64,000 nucleotides of DNA from Pseudorhizobium flavum (GTDB lineage Bacteria; Pseudomonadota; Alphaproteobacteria; Rhizobiales; Rhizobiaceae): NCBI RefSeq assembly GCF_902502825.2, contig NZ_LR723670.1, positions 2,418,001 through 2,482,000 of the forward strand, read 5' to 3'. The position numbers and the translations under genes are program-made. The notes under the pieces are model-generated. The model ran no database searches. It saw only the letters and a program-made list of their open reading frames with translations, and had not been told where the DNA came from. This document shows, in pieces, positions 1 through 9,232 of this stretch. Positions within the stretch are counted from its first letter, which is position 1, and every line of letters begins with the position of its first letter.

Positions 1-200
1 GGGCGGCTTTGGGGTCTTGTCGATGGACATGACTGGTCAAGGCCGCGTCAGCGTGCCCACCACCAGTTACCGATGTTCATCGAATTGATCATGCGCGAAG
101 AAATACAGCGGGTCTCGTTTCTCCGCAAGCGGATTTCTAGCGGGTGAGACCAAATCCGGTTTCGAGCGTTGGCTATAGCCGATCCACGGAGCCTGCCCTC
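1..200. other. Left edge, no gene assigned
   Basis: Two forward frames are open from the window edge, one to a TGA at 83-85 and one to a TGA at 145-147. Either could be the 3' end of a gene cut by the edge. Neither short peptide is one I recognise. The rest is the leader of the extensin-like gene at 201, with no clear hairpin or operator. Confidence 0.3.
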
Positions 201-1202
201 ATGCTGCGTCCCGCCCTCGTCCTCCTCCTGACCCTGCCCCTTCTGGCCGCCGCCGCCCTGCCGCGCACCGGTCCCGTACCGGCGTCGAAGCCCGCAGCCG
301 AGGAGGACAGACAGGAGAAGTCGCCGGAAGCGGGAACCCCGGCCGACGCACCTCCGCCGGGTGCCGCGGCCGTTCCGACGCCTGAACCGAAGCCGGAGAC
401 GCAAGCGCCTGCCGCACCGTCCCCGGCTCCGGAAGAACCCTCAGAAGCCCAATCCGCTGGGTCGCCACCCGAAGAAGGCTCGGGCGGGGAGAGCCCGCCC
501 GCGACCGCCGACGGGAGGGAGGCCGAGGGCGAAGCAGCCAAGGAAAGGCCAGAGAAAGAGACGGAACAGAAGGGAGAGGAGCCCCAAGAGCCGGCAAAGG
601 AGCCAAAGGAGCCGCCGCCCCCTCCTCCACCGCCGATCGCCAGGGAAGACCCCGAGGACCTGAAGGCCTGCCTCGCCGATCTCGCCGCCTTGGGGACGAA
701 GTATGAAACGGCCACCCGTATCGACGACGGCGAAGGCTGCGGCATAGCCCAACCGCTCAAAGTAGCTGAGGTCCTGCCCGGTATCGACACTGGCGGCGCG
801 CAGATGCGCTGCGAAACCGCACGCGCCCTCGCCCACTGGCTGAAGGATACAATCAATCCGGCGCTGAACATCGCACTGCCGGGACGGAAGATCGCCGGCC
901 TCACCACGGGTTCCACCTATGCCTGCCGGCTGCGAAACGGCGCCGCGGAGGGCAAGATCTCAGAGCACGCCCGCGGCAACGCCATCGACATCGCCGCCTT
1001 CCGGCTGGACGACGGCACGGAGATCACCATGAAGCCACGCGCCGAGGACGGCACGATGGAAGGCGCCTTCCAGCGCACCGCCTCAGCCGGCGCCTGCCTG
1101 CATTTCTCGACCGTCCTCTCCCCCGGCAGCGACGCCGCCCACCAGGACCACCTGCATCTTGACGTGCTGGAGCGAGAGAGCGGGTACCGGTATTGCAGGT
1201 AA
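201..1202 (+). CDS. Extensin-like C-terminal domain protein, secreted
   Basis: This is a 333-residue exported protein. The ATG at 201 begins a hydrophobic signal peptide of about 20 residues; an upstream in-frame start would add 19 unrelated residues. Residues about 25-150 are low-complexity Pro/Glu/Ala, including a run of eight prolines, and probably form a flexible periplasmic spacer. The C-terminal 180 residues match the bacterial extensin-like family. They carry H256-x3-N-x2-D263 (SEHARGNAID) and HQDHLHLD with H317 and H319, which is the zinc-ligand pattern of LAS/M15 peptidoglycan peptidases. Four or more cysteines suggest disulfides. A cell-wall peptidase role is inferred from the motifs only. 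No operon partner is visible. Confidence 0.8.
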   Translation: MLRPALVLLLTLPLLAAAALPRTGPVPASKPAAEEDRQEKSPEAGTPADAPPPGAAAVPTPEPKPETQAPAAPSPAPEEPSEAQSAGSPPEEGSGGESPPATADGREAEGEAAKERPEKETEQKGEEPQEPAKEPKEPPPPPPPPIAREDPEDLKACLADLAALGTKYETATRIDDGEGCGIAQPLKVAEVLPGIDTGGAQMRCETARALAHWLKDTINPALNIALPGRKIAGLTTGSTYACRLRNGAAEGKISEHARGNAIDIAAFRLDDGTEITMKPRAEDGTMEGAFQRTASAGACLHFSTVLSPGSDAAHQDHLHLDVLERESGYRYCR

Positions 1203-1328
1203 GGCACTCTCATTCGAGGTTCAGATCTCTTAACGCTACGCACGATCCACGAAGTGGTCTATCCCGCAATGCAATTCCGCAAGGACCGCGTGGTGATTTC
1301 CAGCAACCAAAGGCGCGGCTGGAAAAGG

Positions 1329-1363
1329 GCGGCCGGCTTTCTTGAACGAAGGCAGCCGGCCGC
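1329..1363 (-). terminator. Hairpin downstream of the SnoaL-like gene
   Basis: A perfect 10-bp inverted repeat, GCGGCCGGCT...AGCCGGCCGC, has a 15-nt loop. Read on the minus strand it lies just after the stop at 1391 and is followed by CCCTTTTCC. It fits an intrinsic terminator with a poor U-tract. Confidence 0.5.
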
Positions 1364-1390
1364 ATCAACGCAACGGGATCTGCTGTGTCA

Positions 1391-1849
1391 TCAAGAAGCG
1401 TTTCGGCTGTCGGCAAGACCCAACTGGCGCTGGAGAATGGACGCAGCGTTGTAGCAATGGAAGGAGACGATCTTTGCGTCCCTCATGTGGAATACGTCGC
1501 AGCATGGCACATCAATGGAGTTGCCGGTCGCAGGGATTGTTCCCGCAGGCGTCACCAATGCTCCCGTATGAGTGCCGCGAAGAGCAAGCTCGACGACGAT
1601 GACATCCTCCATCCGGTAGATGCTGAAGAGTTCTCGGTGGATGTCTGGAAAAGCGCGCGCCATGCCCTCTGGGACAAGGGCAATATCTGAGCCCCGAAAC
1701 TCGGTTTCTGTTGGGACATCCCGCACATAGGCATCTTCGGAGAAACAGGAGACGAACCTAGCCACGTCGAGCCCGTCTCCCTCTGCTGCGGCGTATAACT
1801 CTTTAATCGTCCGGATATCGTCTCTCATCGAAAGCTCATTGTCACACAT
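1391..1849 (-). CDS. SnoaL-like / NTF2-fold ester cyclase family protein
   Basis: A 152-residue protein with the alpha+beta cone pattern of the SnoaL/NTF2-like superfamily: an N-terminal helix with IRTIKELYAA, then FSEDAYVRD, then a pattern of FPDIHRELFSI, a strand with ELALRGTHTG and a CDVFHMRDAKI strand. The family contains polyketide cyclases, dehydratases and many stress proteins of unknown substrate, so no reaction can be assigned. The ATG at 1849 is chosen because GGAGG lies 6 nt upstream. It is divergent from the HxlR regulator at 1945, the usual sign of local control by that regulator. Confidence 0.75.
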   Translation of the reverse strand: MCDNELSMRDDIRTIKELYAAAEGDGLDVARFVSCFSEDAYVRDVPTETEFRGSDIALVPEGMARAFPDIHRELFSIYRMEDVIVVELALRGTHTGALVTPAGTIPATGNSIDVPCCDVFHMRDAKIVSFHCYNAASILQRQLGLADSRNAS

Positions 1850-1944
1850 TCAGTGCCTCCACCGCAGTCGGCGGTGATAGGAGACAGATAGACACGAGCT
1901 TTCGTTTTGGGTAGAACAGACAAAAAGGTAAGTGGTGGATTTCT

Positions 1945-2301
1945 ATGGACAGATTTGCGACCCAGTGTGGGCTGGACGTGTCGCTGGCCGTCGTTGGCGG
2001 CAAGTGGAAGCCCTTGATCCTCTACCATCTCCAAAGCGGTCCCACGCGCTTTTCCGAGCTCAAGAGGCGCATCGGAGGAATCAGCGAGAAAGTGCTGATT
2101 CAGCAGCTAAAGGAGCTGGTCGCAATGGAGGTTCTCGTGCGCCACGATCACCAACAGGTGCCTCCGGTGGTCGACTATGCGCTGACAGCATTTGGTGAAA
2201 CGCTGGTTCGGGCGCTGGTTCCGCTCTGCGAATGGGGCACCTATAACCGTGTGCGGGTCAGGAATATGCTGCCGCGACCCTCGCAGGAGGGGTGCGATTG
2301 A
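1945..2301 (+). CDS. HxlR-family transcriptional regulator
   Basis: A 118-residue winged-helix protein of full family length. It has the HxlR hallmarks: an early cysteine (TQCGLDV), VGGKWKPLILYHL, RFSELKRRIGGISEKVLIQQLKEL and the wing with PPVVDYALTAFG. HxlR proteins are dimeric cytoplasmic repressors or activators that often sense electrophiles or redox state through the N-terminal cysteine. It is divergent from the SnoaL-like gene with a 95-bp shared promoter region, so that gene is the probable target. A GGTGG sequence lies about 10 nt before the ATG. Confidence 0.9.
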   Translation: MDRFATQCGLDVSLAVVGGKWKPLILYHLQSGPTRFSELKRRIGGISEKVLIQQLKELVAMEVLVRHDHQQVPPVVDYALTAFGETLVRALVPLCEWGTYNRVRVRNMLPRPSQEGCD

Positions 2302-2380
2302 GGCGACGCTCTGGACCGCGCCCCTGTCCCAACCCCAACTCGGGCCGACAGGGAACAGTGGGACCGGGTAGAAGATCGCC

Positions 2381-4051
2381 TCAAAACAACCCCTCTATGT
2401 GCCCGTCCTGATTCAGGAAAATCCGTTCCGCCGAGGGTGAACTCGGCAAACCCGGCATTGTCATGATCTCGCCGGTGATGGCGACGACGAAGCCGGCGCC
2501 GGCAGCAAGCCGCACCTCGCGGACATGCACCACATGGCCCTCCGGAGCACCCCGCAGGTTGGGGTCGGTGGAGAAGGAATACTGCGTCTTGGCCATACAC
2601 ACCGGCAGGCCGCCGTAGCCCTGCTCTTCCCATGCCTTCAGCTGGTCGCGCACCGCCTTGTCGGCCGTCACCTCGCCGGCATGGTAGATCTTCGAGGCGA
2701 CCGTCTCGATCTTTTCCATCAGCGGCATGTCGTCCGGATAGAGAGGCCGGAAGTCCGCCTGCCCGCCATCGGCCATTTCCGCCACGCGCTGCGCCAGTTC
2801 CTCGATCCCGGCGCCGCCCTCGGCCCAGTGCCGACAAAGGATGGCATCGACGCCGTGGCGGGAGGCGTAGTCCTTCACTGCGGCAATCTCCGCTTCCGTG
2901 TCGGAGGTGAAGTGGTTGATCGCCACCACCACCGGCACCCCGAAGCGGCGGACATTGGCGATGTGACGGCCGAGATTGGCGCAGCCCCGCGTCAGTGCGC
3001 CAACATCCTCCCGGCCCAGATCCTCCTTCTTCACCCCTCCGTTCATCTTCAGCGCCCGGACGGTCGCGACGATCACGGCGGCCGAGGGCGTCAGCCCCGC
3101 CTTGCGGCACTTGATGTCGAAGAATTTCTCGGCCCCGAGATCGGCGCCGAAACCCGCTTCCGTCACCACATAGTCGGCAAGCTTCAGCGCCGTCTTGGTG
3201 GCGATCACCGAATTGCAGCCATGGGCGATGTTGGCGAAGGGCCCGCCATGCACGAAGGCGGGGTTGTTCTCCAGCGTCTGCACGAGGTTCGGCTGCATGG
3301 CGTCCTTGAGCAGCACCGCCATCGCCCCGTCCGCCTTCAGGTCGCGCGCGAAGACCGGCGTCTTGTCGCGGCGGTAGGCGACGATGATCGATCCCAGCCG
3401 CCGCTCCAGGTCGTCGAAATCCTCCGCCAGGCAGAGGATCGCCATCACCTCAGAGGCGACGGTGATGTCGAAGCCGCATTCGCGAGGAAAGCCGTTTGCC
3501 ACGCCGCCCAGCGCGCCCACCATCTGGCGCAGCGACCGGTCGTTCATGTCCATCGCCCGCCGCCAGGTGATCCGCCGCACGTCGATGTCGAGCGCATTGC
3601 CCCAGTAGACATGGTTGTCGATCATCGCCGCGAGCAGGTTGTGCGCGGAGGTGATGGCGTGGAAGTCGCCGGTGAAGTGGAGGTTGATCTCCTCCATCGG
3701 GATCACCTGTGCGTGGCCACCGCCGGCGGCACCACCCTTCATGCCGAAGGACGGGCCGAGCGAGGGCTCGCGGATGCACACCACCGCCCTGCGGCCGATG
3801 CGGTTGAGCCCGTCGACGAGACCGACCGTGGTGGTCGTCTTGCCCTCCCCGGCCGGTGTGGGATTGATGGCCGTGACGAGGATCAGCCTGCCATCCGGTC
3901 GCTCGCCCAGCGAGCGGATGAAGCCGGGCCCGACCTTCGCCTTGTCGTGCCCGTAGGGCGCCAGCTCCTCCGGCGGGATTCCAAGTACCGCCCCCACCTC
4001 CAGGACCGGCTTCTTCCGCGCCACCCGCGCGATTTCGATGTCAGACTGCAT
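2381..4051 (-). CDS. fhs: Formate--tetrahydrofolate ligase
   Basis: A 556-residue enzyme, the usual length, that makes 10-formyl-THF from formate, THF and ATP in cytoplasmic one-carbon metabolism. The nucleotide site [10 protein letters not shown] is at residues 65-74, followed by the diagnostic [18 protein letters not shown] and the [12 protein letters not shown] segment. The start at 4051 (MQSDIEIA) is chosen because family members begin this way; a longer frame exists but adds atypical sequence. It is a single-gene unit, divergent from the DUF2235 gene at 4225. I saw no folate-type riboswitch in the leader. Confidence 0.97.
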   Translation of the reverse strand: MQSDIEIARVARKKPVLEVGAVLGIPPEELAPYGHDKAKVGPGFIRSLGERPDGRLILVTAINPTPAGEGKTTTTVGLVDGLNRIGRRAVVCIREPSLGPSFGMKGGAAGGGHAQVIPMEEINLHFTGDFHAITSAHNLLAAMIDNHVYWGNALDIDVRRITWRRAMDMNDRSLRQMVGALGGVANGFPRECGFDITVASEVMAILCLAEDFDDLERRLGSIIVAYRRDKTPVFARDLKADGAMAVLLKDAMQPNLVQTLENNPAFVHGGPFANIAHGCNSVIATKTALKLADYVVTEAGFGADLGAEKFFDIKCRKAGLTPSAAVIVATVRALKMNGGVKKEDLGREDVGALTRGCANLGRHIANVRRFGVPVVVAINHFTSDTEAEIAAVKDYASRHGVDAILCRHWAEGGAGIEELAQRVAEMADGGQADFRPLYPDDMPLMEKIETVASKIYHAGEVTADKAVRDQLKAWEEQGYGGLPVCMAKTQYSFSTDPNLRGAPEGHVVHVREVRLAAGAGFVVAITGEIMTMPGLPSSPSAERIFLNQDGHIEGLF

Positions 4052-4224
4052 TGCCAATCTCGTTCCCCGTGGCATCTCGCCGCCGAATTGGCCACAGAGC
4101 CTGCAGCATGGCAAGCTCCCCTTGTAGTCGTATGCAAGTCCGAGTTCTACTTCCTGGTGTATTTTCCCTTGATTGTTACCTATGGATGCAGTTAGTCTTG
4201 TCCAGCGGCCCTGGAGGGATATCG

Positions 4225-5820
4225 ATGAACATCATCGTTTGCTGCGACGGCACCTGGAATACACCCAATGATCTTGAAAACGGCGTTCCGAGCCCCACCA
4301 ACGTGGTGAAGCTCTACAATGCCCTGGCACCTAAGGATCCGGACGGTGCGCCACAGAAGTCCTACTATCATCCAGGCGTAGGGAGCGAAGGCAACTGGCG
4401 CGACCGAATTCTGGGCGGCAGCACCGGAAAGGGCCTAAACCGGAATATCAAGAACGCTTATTGCTGGCTGGCAGGCACCTACCAGCCTGGCGACAAGATC
4501 TGGCTGTTTGGCTTCAGCCGGGGCGCCTATACCGCCCGCAGTCTTGGAGGCATGATCTCTCGATGCGGCCTGCTGGACCTCTCGACCTATGACGACGACG
4601 CCCGCAGAATTTGGGACGCCGTGGACGAGGTATTCGACATCTATCGAATGAAGCCGGAACACCCCCCTGTTTCAAGCGACAGGCTCCACTTCCACAATGC
4701 GAACCTCGGCGAGCCGGGAGCGAAGAAGACGCCCATCCGGTTCATTGGCGTATGGGATACGGTGGGCTCACTTGGCATCCCTGATGACCTCGGAATACTC
4801 AACCTCCTCGATTTCCGCGGCAGACACGAATTTCACGACGCCGGACTAAGCACGATCGTAGCGACAGCGCGCCACGCGTTGGCGATTGATGAAATGCGTC
4901 AGAATTTCATTCCCACGCTATGGACCTTGGAGCCTGGGCAGCAGGCCGACTTGAAGCAGGTTTGGTTCGCCGGTGCCCACGGTGACGTCGGTGGCGGCTA
5001 TGCCCATGCCGGACTGTCTGACATTGCGCTGAAATGGATGATCGATGAAGCGAGAGAGGAAGGCTTGGAGTTTCGCCCGGATCTGGACACGCAGATCAAC
5101 CCGCACCACCACGGCGTGCTGCACAATTCGGTCTCCGGCTTTTTCCGTCGACTGAAGACCCGTCCAAGATCATTTCCGCTGCTTTCTGCCGACAACAAGG
5201 GCACTCTGGTGCATGAGAGTGTCCTTGCGCGGCGGGATGACCCGCCTCTGCTTCAAGGCGAGTATCGCACGCTCAACTGGGACGGGCGGGCACCCGGCTC
5301 CTGCAGGGTGCGTGTCTATGCCAAGCCGCACTGGAACTGGACCGGCATCTACCTCCGAGCAGGAACGACGTACAAGCTAAGCGCGGAAGGGGAGTGGCTG
5401 GACAAGAGCGTGCGGGCGGGCCCAGACGGTGTTGGCCTCGGGATATACCCTTTGGGAAGGCTCGCTCATCTCCTTGGCACCTTGATCGGCTTGGTCGAGC
5501 GAGGCTTCGGTGCCTTGATCGGCAACCACAGAATGGATGCGCCTGGCAGCCGCCGACACGAGGACCTTCCGTGGTTTTCGCTGGTCGGATTGGTTGCGAA
5601 TGATCAGAAGCCGGCGCGTCACGCTGGGTCACGGATACCGCCATTTCCCCACGAGACCTTCCTGATCGGCAGCGAAAGGCATTTCACCCCGACCGAGGAC
5701 GGCTATCTCTACTGCTTCGCCAATGACGCCTGGCAATGCTACAACAACAACCATGGCAGCGTCCGGTTGACTGTTTCGGCCGGCGCCCCGGCAGACGGGG
5801 CCAGTTCAGGAACGAAATAG
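4225..5820 (+). CDS. DUF2235 alpha/beta hydrolase with C-terminal LecA-like lectin domain
   Basis: A 531-residue protein. Residues 1 to about 330 are the DUF2235 hydrolase fold shared with Tle1-type phospholipases: the N-terminal [10 protein letters not shown], the nucleophile elbow GFSRG with S98, [10 protein letters not shown] with D178, and [11 protein letters not shown] with H252 as triad candidates. Residues about 355-528 form a beta-rich module that I align with the Pseudomonas galactose lectin PA-IL/Lec[14 protein letters not shown] matches its calcium loop, with D501, N508 and N509 at the positions of D100, N107 and N108. A hydrophobic insertion ([21 protein letters not shown], about 415-435) interrupts the lectin domain. 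There is no signal peptide and no secretion gene nearby. The ATG at 4225 has GGAGGG upstream. Confidence 0.85.
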   Translation: MNIIVCCDGTWNTPNDLENGVPSPTNVVKLYNALAPKDPDGAPQKSYYHPGVGSEGNWRDRILGGSTGKGLNRNIKNAYCWLAGTYQPGDKIWLFGFSRGAYTARSLGGMISRCGLLDLSTYDDDARRIWDAVDEVFDIYRMKPEHPPVSSDRLHFHNANLGEPGAKKTPIRFIGVWDTVGSLGIPDDLGILNLLDFRGRHEFHDAGLSTIVATARHALAIDEMRQNFIPTLWTLEPGQQADLKQVWFAGAHGDVGGGYAHAGLSDIALKWMIDEAREEGLEFRPDLDTQINPHHHGVLHNSVSGFFRRLKTRPRSFPLLSADNKGTLVHESVLARRDDPPLLQGEYRTLNWDGRAPGSCRVRVYAKPHWNWTGIYLRAGTTYKLSAEGEWLDKSVRAGPDGVGLGIYPLGRLAHLLGTLIGLVERGFGALIGNHRMDAPGSRRHEDLPWFSLVGLVANDQKPARHAGSRIPPFPHETFLIGSERHFTPTEDGYLYCFANDAWQCYNNNHGSVRLTVSAGAPADGASSGTK

Positions 5821-5861
5821 GCGGCGCTGTTCCCTGCGCCGCCCGCGTCCCGCGCGACCCC

Positions 5862-8093
5862 TCAGAACCGCTGGGTCAGCGAGATCCTGAACGTCCGTCC
5901 CGGTTCCGAATAGTACTCCTCGTTGGCCGCCGTGATCGTCGTGTAGTCCTTCGTGTTCAAGGCGTCGTAGTAGGTCCGGTCGAAGAGATTGTAGACGCCT
6001 GCCTGGATGCGAAGGCCCTTCACCTGTTCCGGCTCCCACCATCCGGTGAGATCGAAGATGCCGTAGCCCGGCGCCTTGAAGCTGGCGGCGGATTGGTCGT
6101 CAACGCCCTCGACGCCCGTCCATAACAGGTCGACGCCCCATGCCTCGGTCTCATAGCCGACGCCGATGATCCCCTTCAAAGGCGGCACGGACGCCAGCAA
6201 CTGATCGGTCTCGAGGTTCGTGCCCCGCGCATAGGCGAGGCCGGCACGCATGTTGAAGCCGTTGTCGAAACGCTTGTGAGCGGCAAGCTCGATGCCGTAA
6301 ATCTCGGCGCGCGAGACGTTGACCGGCGTCTGGACGAACATGTAGCCGGCGCTCGGATCGATCCCGCGGGCAATCTGCTCCGCCGCCGTCAGGTTGCGGT
6401 TTTCGATGAAGTTCTTGTAGCGGGTATAGAAGAACGTCAGGCTGCCGCCGAAGTCACCGTCCCCGAAGCGCGCACCGACATCGAAGCCGTTGCTGGTTTC
6501 CGGCTCGAGATCAGGATTACCCGTTCGCAGATAGGTGCCCGGCGCACCGAATGTCATGTAGAGCTCGCTTGCGGTCGGGGAACGGAAGCCCATGGCCCAC
6601 TGTCCGAAGAGCGTGAACGTGTCGGACAGCTCATACTCCGCCAGGAGCTTCGGAGACCATGCGTCGCCGCTGGAGCCGGGGGGAGTGTCCGGCTTCATCG
6701 CGTTGCCGAGATAGGCCGCGGTCGCCTGCGGGTCATGATCGAACCAGTCGTAGCGGAGAGCGGGGGTGAGCGTGAAACCGCTGTCGCCGAAGCTCATGCG
6801 GTCCTGCACGTAGAAGCTCATTCGCTTGCTGTCGACATCGGGCATGTCCGCCTGGTTGGTATGCAGGTTGCCGCAGGCCCCGTAGACGCCGGTATAGGGC
6901 GGTGATGCCGGGCAGGAATCGACGCCTGCCGAATACTGCTCCGCCCGCGAGATGAAGATGTCGGTGCCGAAGGTCAGCACATGGCTGACGCCGCCCGTCT
7001 CGAAGCCGCTGTCGAAGAAGCCGTTGAAGCCGAATCCGCTCTCCTCGATGTCGTTCCAGCGCTTGTAGACCCCCGGCACACTCGTCCAGCGGATGGAATC
7101 CTGGCTGTCCTGGCGCAATTGCCGCTGCCAGTAGAGTGTGGCCTCCGCCGCGTCGATAAGGCCATCGGAACTTGGAGCCTCGTAGAAGTAATCCAGCGAA
7201 ACGCGGTCGCGTTCGTTGAGCTGCCCGTTGGAATGGTTGCCCGGCCGATAATTTCCCGTCAGCGTCTGGTCGCGGCGAAGATCGGTATCCTTCTCGAACC
7301 GGAACCGTTCTGCCGTCAGGCCGAAGACATGGCCCAACTCGGTGTCCTGCCGCAGCTTGAACAGGAGGTTGTGCTGGTCGTAGTCCGCCGGATTGGGCTC
7401 GGTGCGCGTTGCGCCATAGCCGCCGACATCCCCCTTGTTGTCCCGCTCATGGCCCGTCTTGTACGAGCCGAGGAACAAGGCCGAGGTGTTTTCCACCCGC
7501 TTGGCCACCGCGGCACCGCCGTACCAACTGTTGTCCATGCTGTCGTAACCGGTCCCGACCTTGCCGCCCCAGTCGCGGCCTTCGCCGATCAGGTCCTCCG
7601 GCTCGAGCGTTCGCAGCACAAGGGCTCCGCCAAGTCCGCCATCGCCGATTCGGCTGGAATCGGCTCCGCGCACGACATCGACGGATGTCAGTGCAAAGAA
7701 GTCGAAGCTCTCGGCCCCGCCGGCGGTGCTGCGGGCAGTGTCCTGAAGATAGGTCAGCGGCACGCCGTCGATGACGGTGGCGACGCGGTTGCCTTCAAGT
7801 CCGCGAATGTTGAGGGAGTTCGTCGTCCCGCGGCTGTAGTTCACGCCAGGCTCCAGGCTCCGCCCGAGATCCTCAATGCTCTGGACCTGCTTCTTCTCGA
7901 TCTCCTCCTCGGTCGTCTGTGAGGCCAGCGGGGTGTTGACGATATCGCCGGCCTTCACCCGCTTGCCCTTCAGTACGATCGTCTGGAGCGCCGTCGCATC
8001 TGGCGGGAGGCCCTGCGCCGCAGCGGACAGCGGCGACAATGCCGCGATGGCGGTGCAGGTAAGAAGGAAGCATCGGGTGGCGCGGATATTCAT
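5862..8093 (-). CDS. hmuR: TonB-dependent haem/haemoglobin receptor
   Basis: A 743-residue outer-membrane beta-barrel receptor. It has a signal peptide to about residue 26 (SAAAQG), then a plug with a TonB-box-like TIVLKG segment, and a barrel ending in aromatic F (SLTQRF). The haem-receptor signature pair is present as FRSPTASELY and NPDLEPE, matching the FRAP/NPNL boxes. The receptor histidine usually found between those boxes is absent here. The start at 8093 has AGGGGAA before it. Control by iron is likely: a perfect RirA-type box lies about 130 bp upstream. The gene resembles rhizobial ShmR/HmuR. The hmuSTUV import genes are not in this window. Confidence 0.9.
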   Translation of the reverse strand: MNIRATRCFLLTCTAIAALSPLSAAAQGLPPDATALQTIVLKGKRVKAGDIVNTPLASQTTEEEIEKKQVQSIEDLGRSLEPGVNYSRGTTNSLNIRGLEGNRVATVIDGVPLTYLQDTARSTAGGAESFDFFALTSVDVVRGADSSRIGDGGLGGALVLRTLEPEDLIGEGRDWGGKVGTGYDSMDNSWYGGAAVAKRVENTSALFLGSYKTGHERDNKGDVGGYGATRTEPNPADYDQHNLLFKLRQDTELGHVFGLTAERFRFEKDTDLRRDQTLTGNYRPGNHSNGQLNERDRVSLDYFYEAPSSDGLIDAAEATLYWQRQLRQDSQDSIRWTSVPGVYKRWNDIEESGFGFNGFFDSGFETGGVSHVLTFGTDIFISRAEQYSAGVDSCPASPPYTGVYGACGNLHTNQADMPDVDSKRMSFYVQDRMSFGDSGFTLTPALRYDWFDHDPQATAAYLGNAMKPDTPPGSSGDAWSPKLLAEYELSDTFTLFGQWAMGFRSPTASELYMTFGAPGTYLRTGNPDLEPETSNGFDVGARFGDGDFGGSLTFFYTRYKNFIENRNLTAAEQIARGIDPSAGYMFVQTPVNVSRAEIYGIELAAHKRFDNGFNMRAGLAYARGTNLETDQLLASVPPLKGIIGVGYETEAWGVDLLWTGVEGVDDQSAASFKAPGYGIFDLTGWWEPEQVKGLRIQAGVYNLFDRTYYDALNTKDYTTITAANEEYYSEPGRTFRISLTQRF

Positions 8094-8396
8094 CTTGTTC
8101 CCCTGTGGCGGGCACGCACCATCATCGGCGCGCAAAGGCACGCCGCTGGTGGAAGCGGTCCGGTTTGACGATCACAATGGCGGGCGGCAGGCTCTGCCGT
8201 GACTTCGCCATCTAAAAAACATGATTTATTTAGTCAAGATAAAAAGTGGATGAAGTTTGTCATGTTTGATGTTAGGTCGCTGGCGGGATGTCGGGTGTAT
8301 CCCCTGAACCAAAGTCAGATTGCCAGATGCATACAGACCCGCTAAGTAGCTAAAATCTGACGAACTATCGTAAACGGGTGGAAGGGGCGCCCTGAT
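8094..8396. promoter_or_regulatory. Divergent control region hmuR / luxR
   Basis: These 303 bp hold no gene. They contain an AT-rich patch with the iron box (8222-8236) facing hmuR, and the long-spaced inverted repeat GTCAGATT (8314-8321) / AATCTGAC (8354-8361) just before the LuxR gene. GGAAGGGG lies directly before the LuxR start at 8397. Confidence 0.5.
8222..8236 (-). promoter_or_regulatory. IRO box (RirA-type iron operator)
   Basis: The sequence TGATTTATTTAGTCA fits the TGA-N9-TCA consensus recognised by RirA, the Fe-S repressor of iron uptake in Rhizobiaceae. It sits in the only AT-rich patch of the region and faces the haem receptor. The match and position are seen directly; binding by RirA is inferred. 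Confidence 0.65.
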
Positions 8397-9161
8397 ATGT
8401 CAGCGGTATTGGAACCTACCTCACGGACCATGGCAGTGCCCTCAGCAGCAGTCGAGAGACAGGTAGCGCTCAGCAGCGCGATTGCCGCGGCCGCTACGCG
8501 CTCCGAAGTCCTCACCGCCATGGAGGATGCGGCTGAAGCCTTCGGTTTCGCCCATGTCACCCTGATGGCGAAGCCGGGTGACGACGACGAATACATGTCA
8601 CGGCTGATCATCCAGACGACCCTGCCGGAAGACTTCGTGCGCCAGTTCGATCGCAATCGCTTCCTCGTCGCCTGTCCGGTCATGCCGACGCTGTTCGACA
8701 CCATGCTGCCCCAGGCCTGGACATTGGGAGGTCTCGAGCGGGATGGAATCGTGCCGGCGCCGATCACCCGGCTGATGCGCCGCTTCAGCCTGTTCACGAC
8801 AGTCGTCATGCCCCTCCATAGCTTCGACGGCGCCCGCTTCCTGCTCCGCTTTGACGGCAAGCGGCCATCCCTGCGCCAGTCCGAGATCAACGAATTCGCC
8901 GTGATCTCCCTGCATGCATTCGAGGTGTTCGACAGGATCCGGCGCACCGAGGAGATCGCCATCCCCCGCCCTCTTTCCATGCGCGAACTGGAAGTCGTGC
9001 GCTGGACGGCACAGGGCAAGACCTCGGTGGAGATCGGTCGCATCCTCTCGCTCTCCGATCATACGATCAACGCGCACCTGACGAACGCCATCAAGAAGCT
9101 CGACTGCGTCAACCGCACGCAGCTCGTCGCCAAGGCGATCCGCCTCGGCCTGATCCCCTGA
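8397..9161 (+). CDS. LuxR-family solo regulator with autoinducer-binding-like domain
   Basis: A 254-residue regulator. Residues about 20-170 resemble the LuxR autoinducer-binding domain, and residues about 190-250 are a clear LuxR/FixJ HTH (LSMRELEVVRWTAQGKT, then the recognition helix SDHTINAHLTNAIKK). The acyl-HSL pocket signature is altered: where TraR-type proteins have Y-x3-D-P, this one reads FLVACPV, so the ligand-contacting Asp is Cys. There is no luxI synthase in the window, so it is a solo and may sense another ligand or none. It is divergent from the haem receptor. GGAAGGGG precedes the ATG. Confidence 0.85.
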   Translation: MSAVLEPTSRTMAVPSAAVERQVALSSAIAAAATRSEVLTAMEDAAEAFGFAHVTLMAKPGDDDEYMSRLIIQTTLPEDFVRQFDRNRFLVACPVMPTLFDTMLPQAWTLGGLERDGIVPAPITRLMRRFSLFTTVVMPLHSFDGARFLLRFDGKRPSLRQSEINEFAVISLHAFEVFDRIRRTEEIAIPRPLSMRELEVVRWTAQGKTSVEIGRILSLSDHTINAHLTNAIKKLDCVNRTQLVAKAIRLGLIP

Positions 9162-9170
9162 CCTGCCCGA

Positions 9171-9232
9171 GAGCATTTCCAGCAAAAGTGTGAAGCGGTT
9201 TTGCGTAGGGAAGTGCGAAAAGACAAAGCGTC
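9171..9232. repeat. Rhizobial intergenic palindromic repeat
   Basis: GAGCATTTCCAGCAAAAGTG... with an internal GCAAAA/TTTTGC dyad resembles a short repeat I recall from many intergenic regions of Rhizobiaceae genomes. It fills the gap between the convergent LuxR and DUF2333 genes. Only one copy is in this window, so the repeat assignment rests on memory. Confidence 0.5.

Noticed and set aside
1246..1258. TCCACGAAGTGGT shared with 16335-16347 as a repeat family
   Set aside because: Two 13-nt copies that are self-complementary hairpins are too little to claim a repeat element.
2525..4195. A 556-codon forward frame opposite fhs
   Set aside because: It is the antisense of a confidently assigned gene, rich in Arg, His and Pro, and shows no family motif. 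GC-rich third positions keep such frames open.
4225..5820. T6SS effector assignment for the DUF2235 protein
   Set aside because: No tss, vgrG, PAAR or immunity gene lies nearby; the domain alone does not prove secretion.
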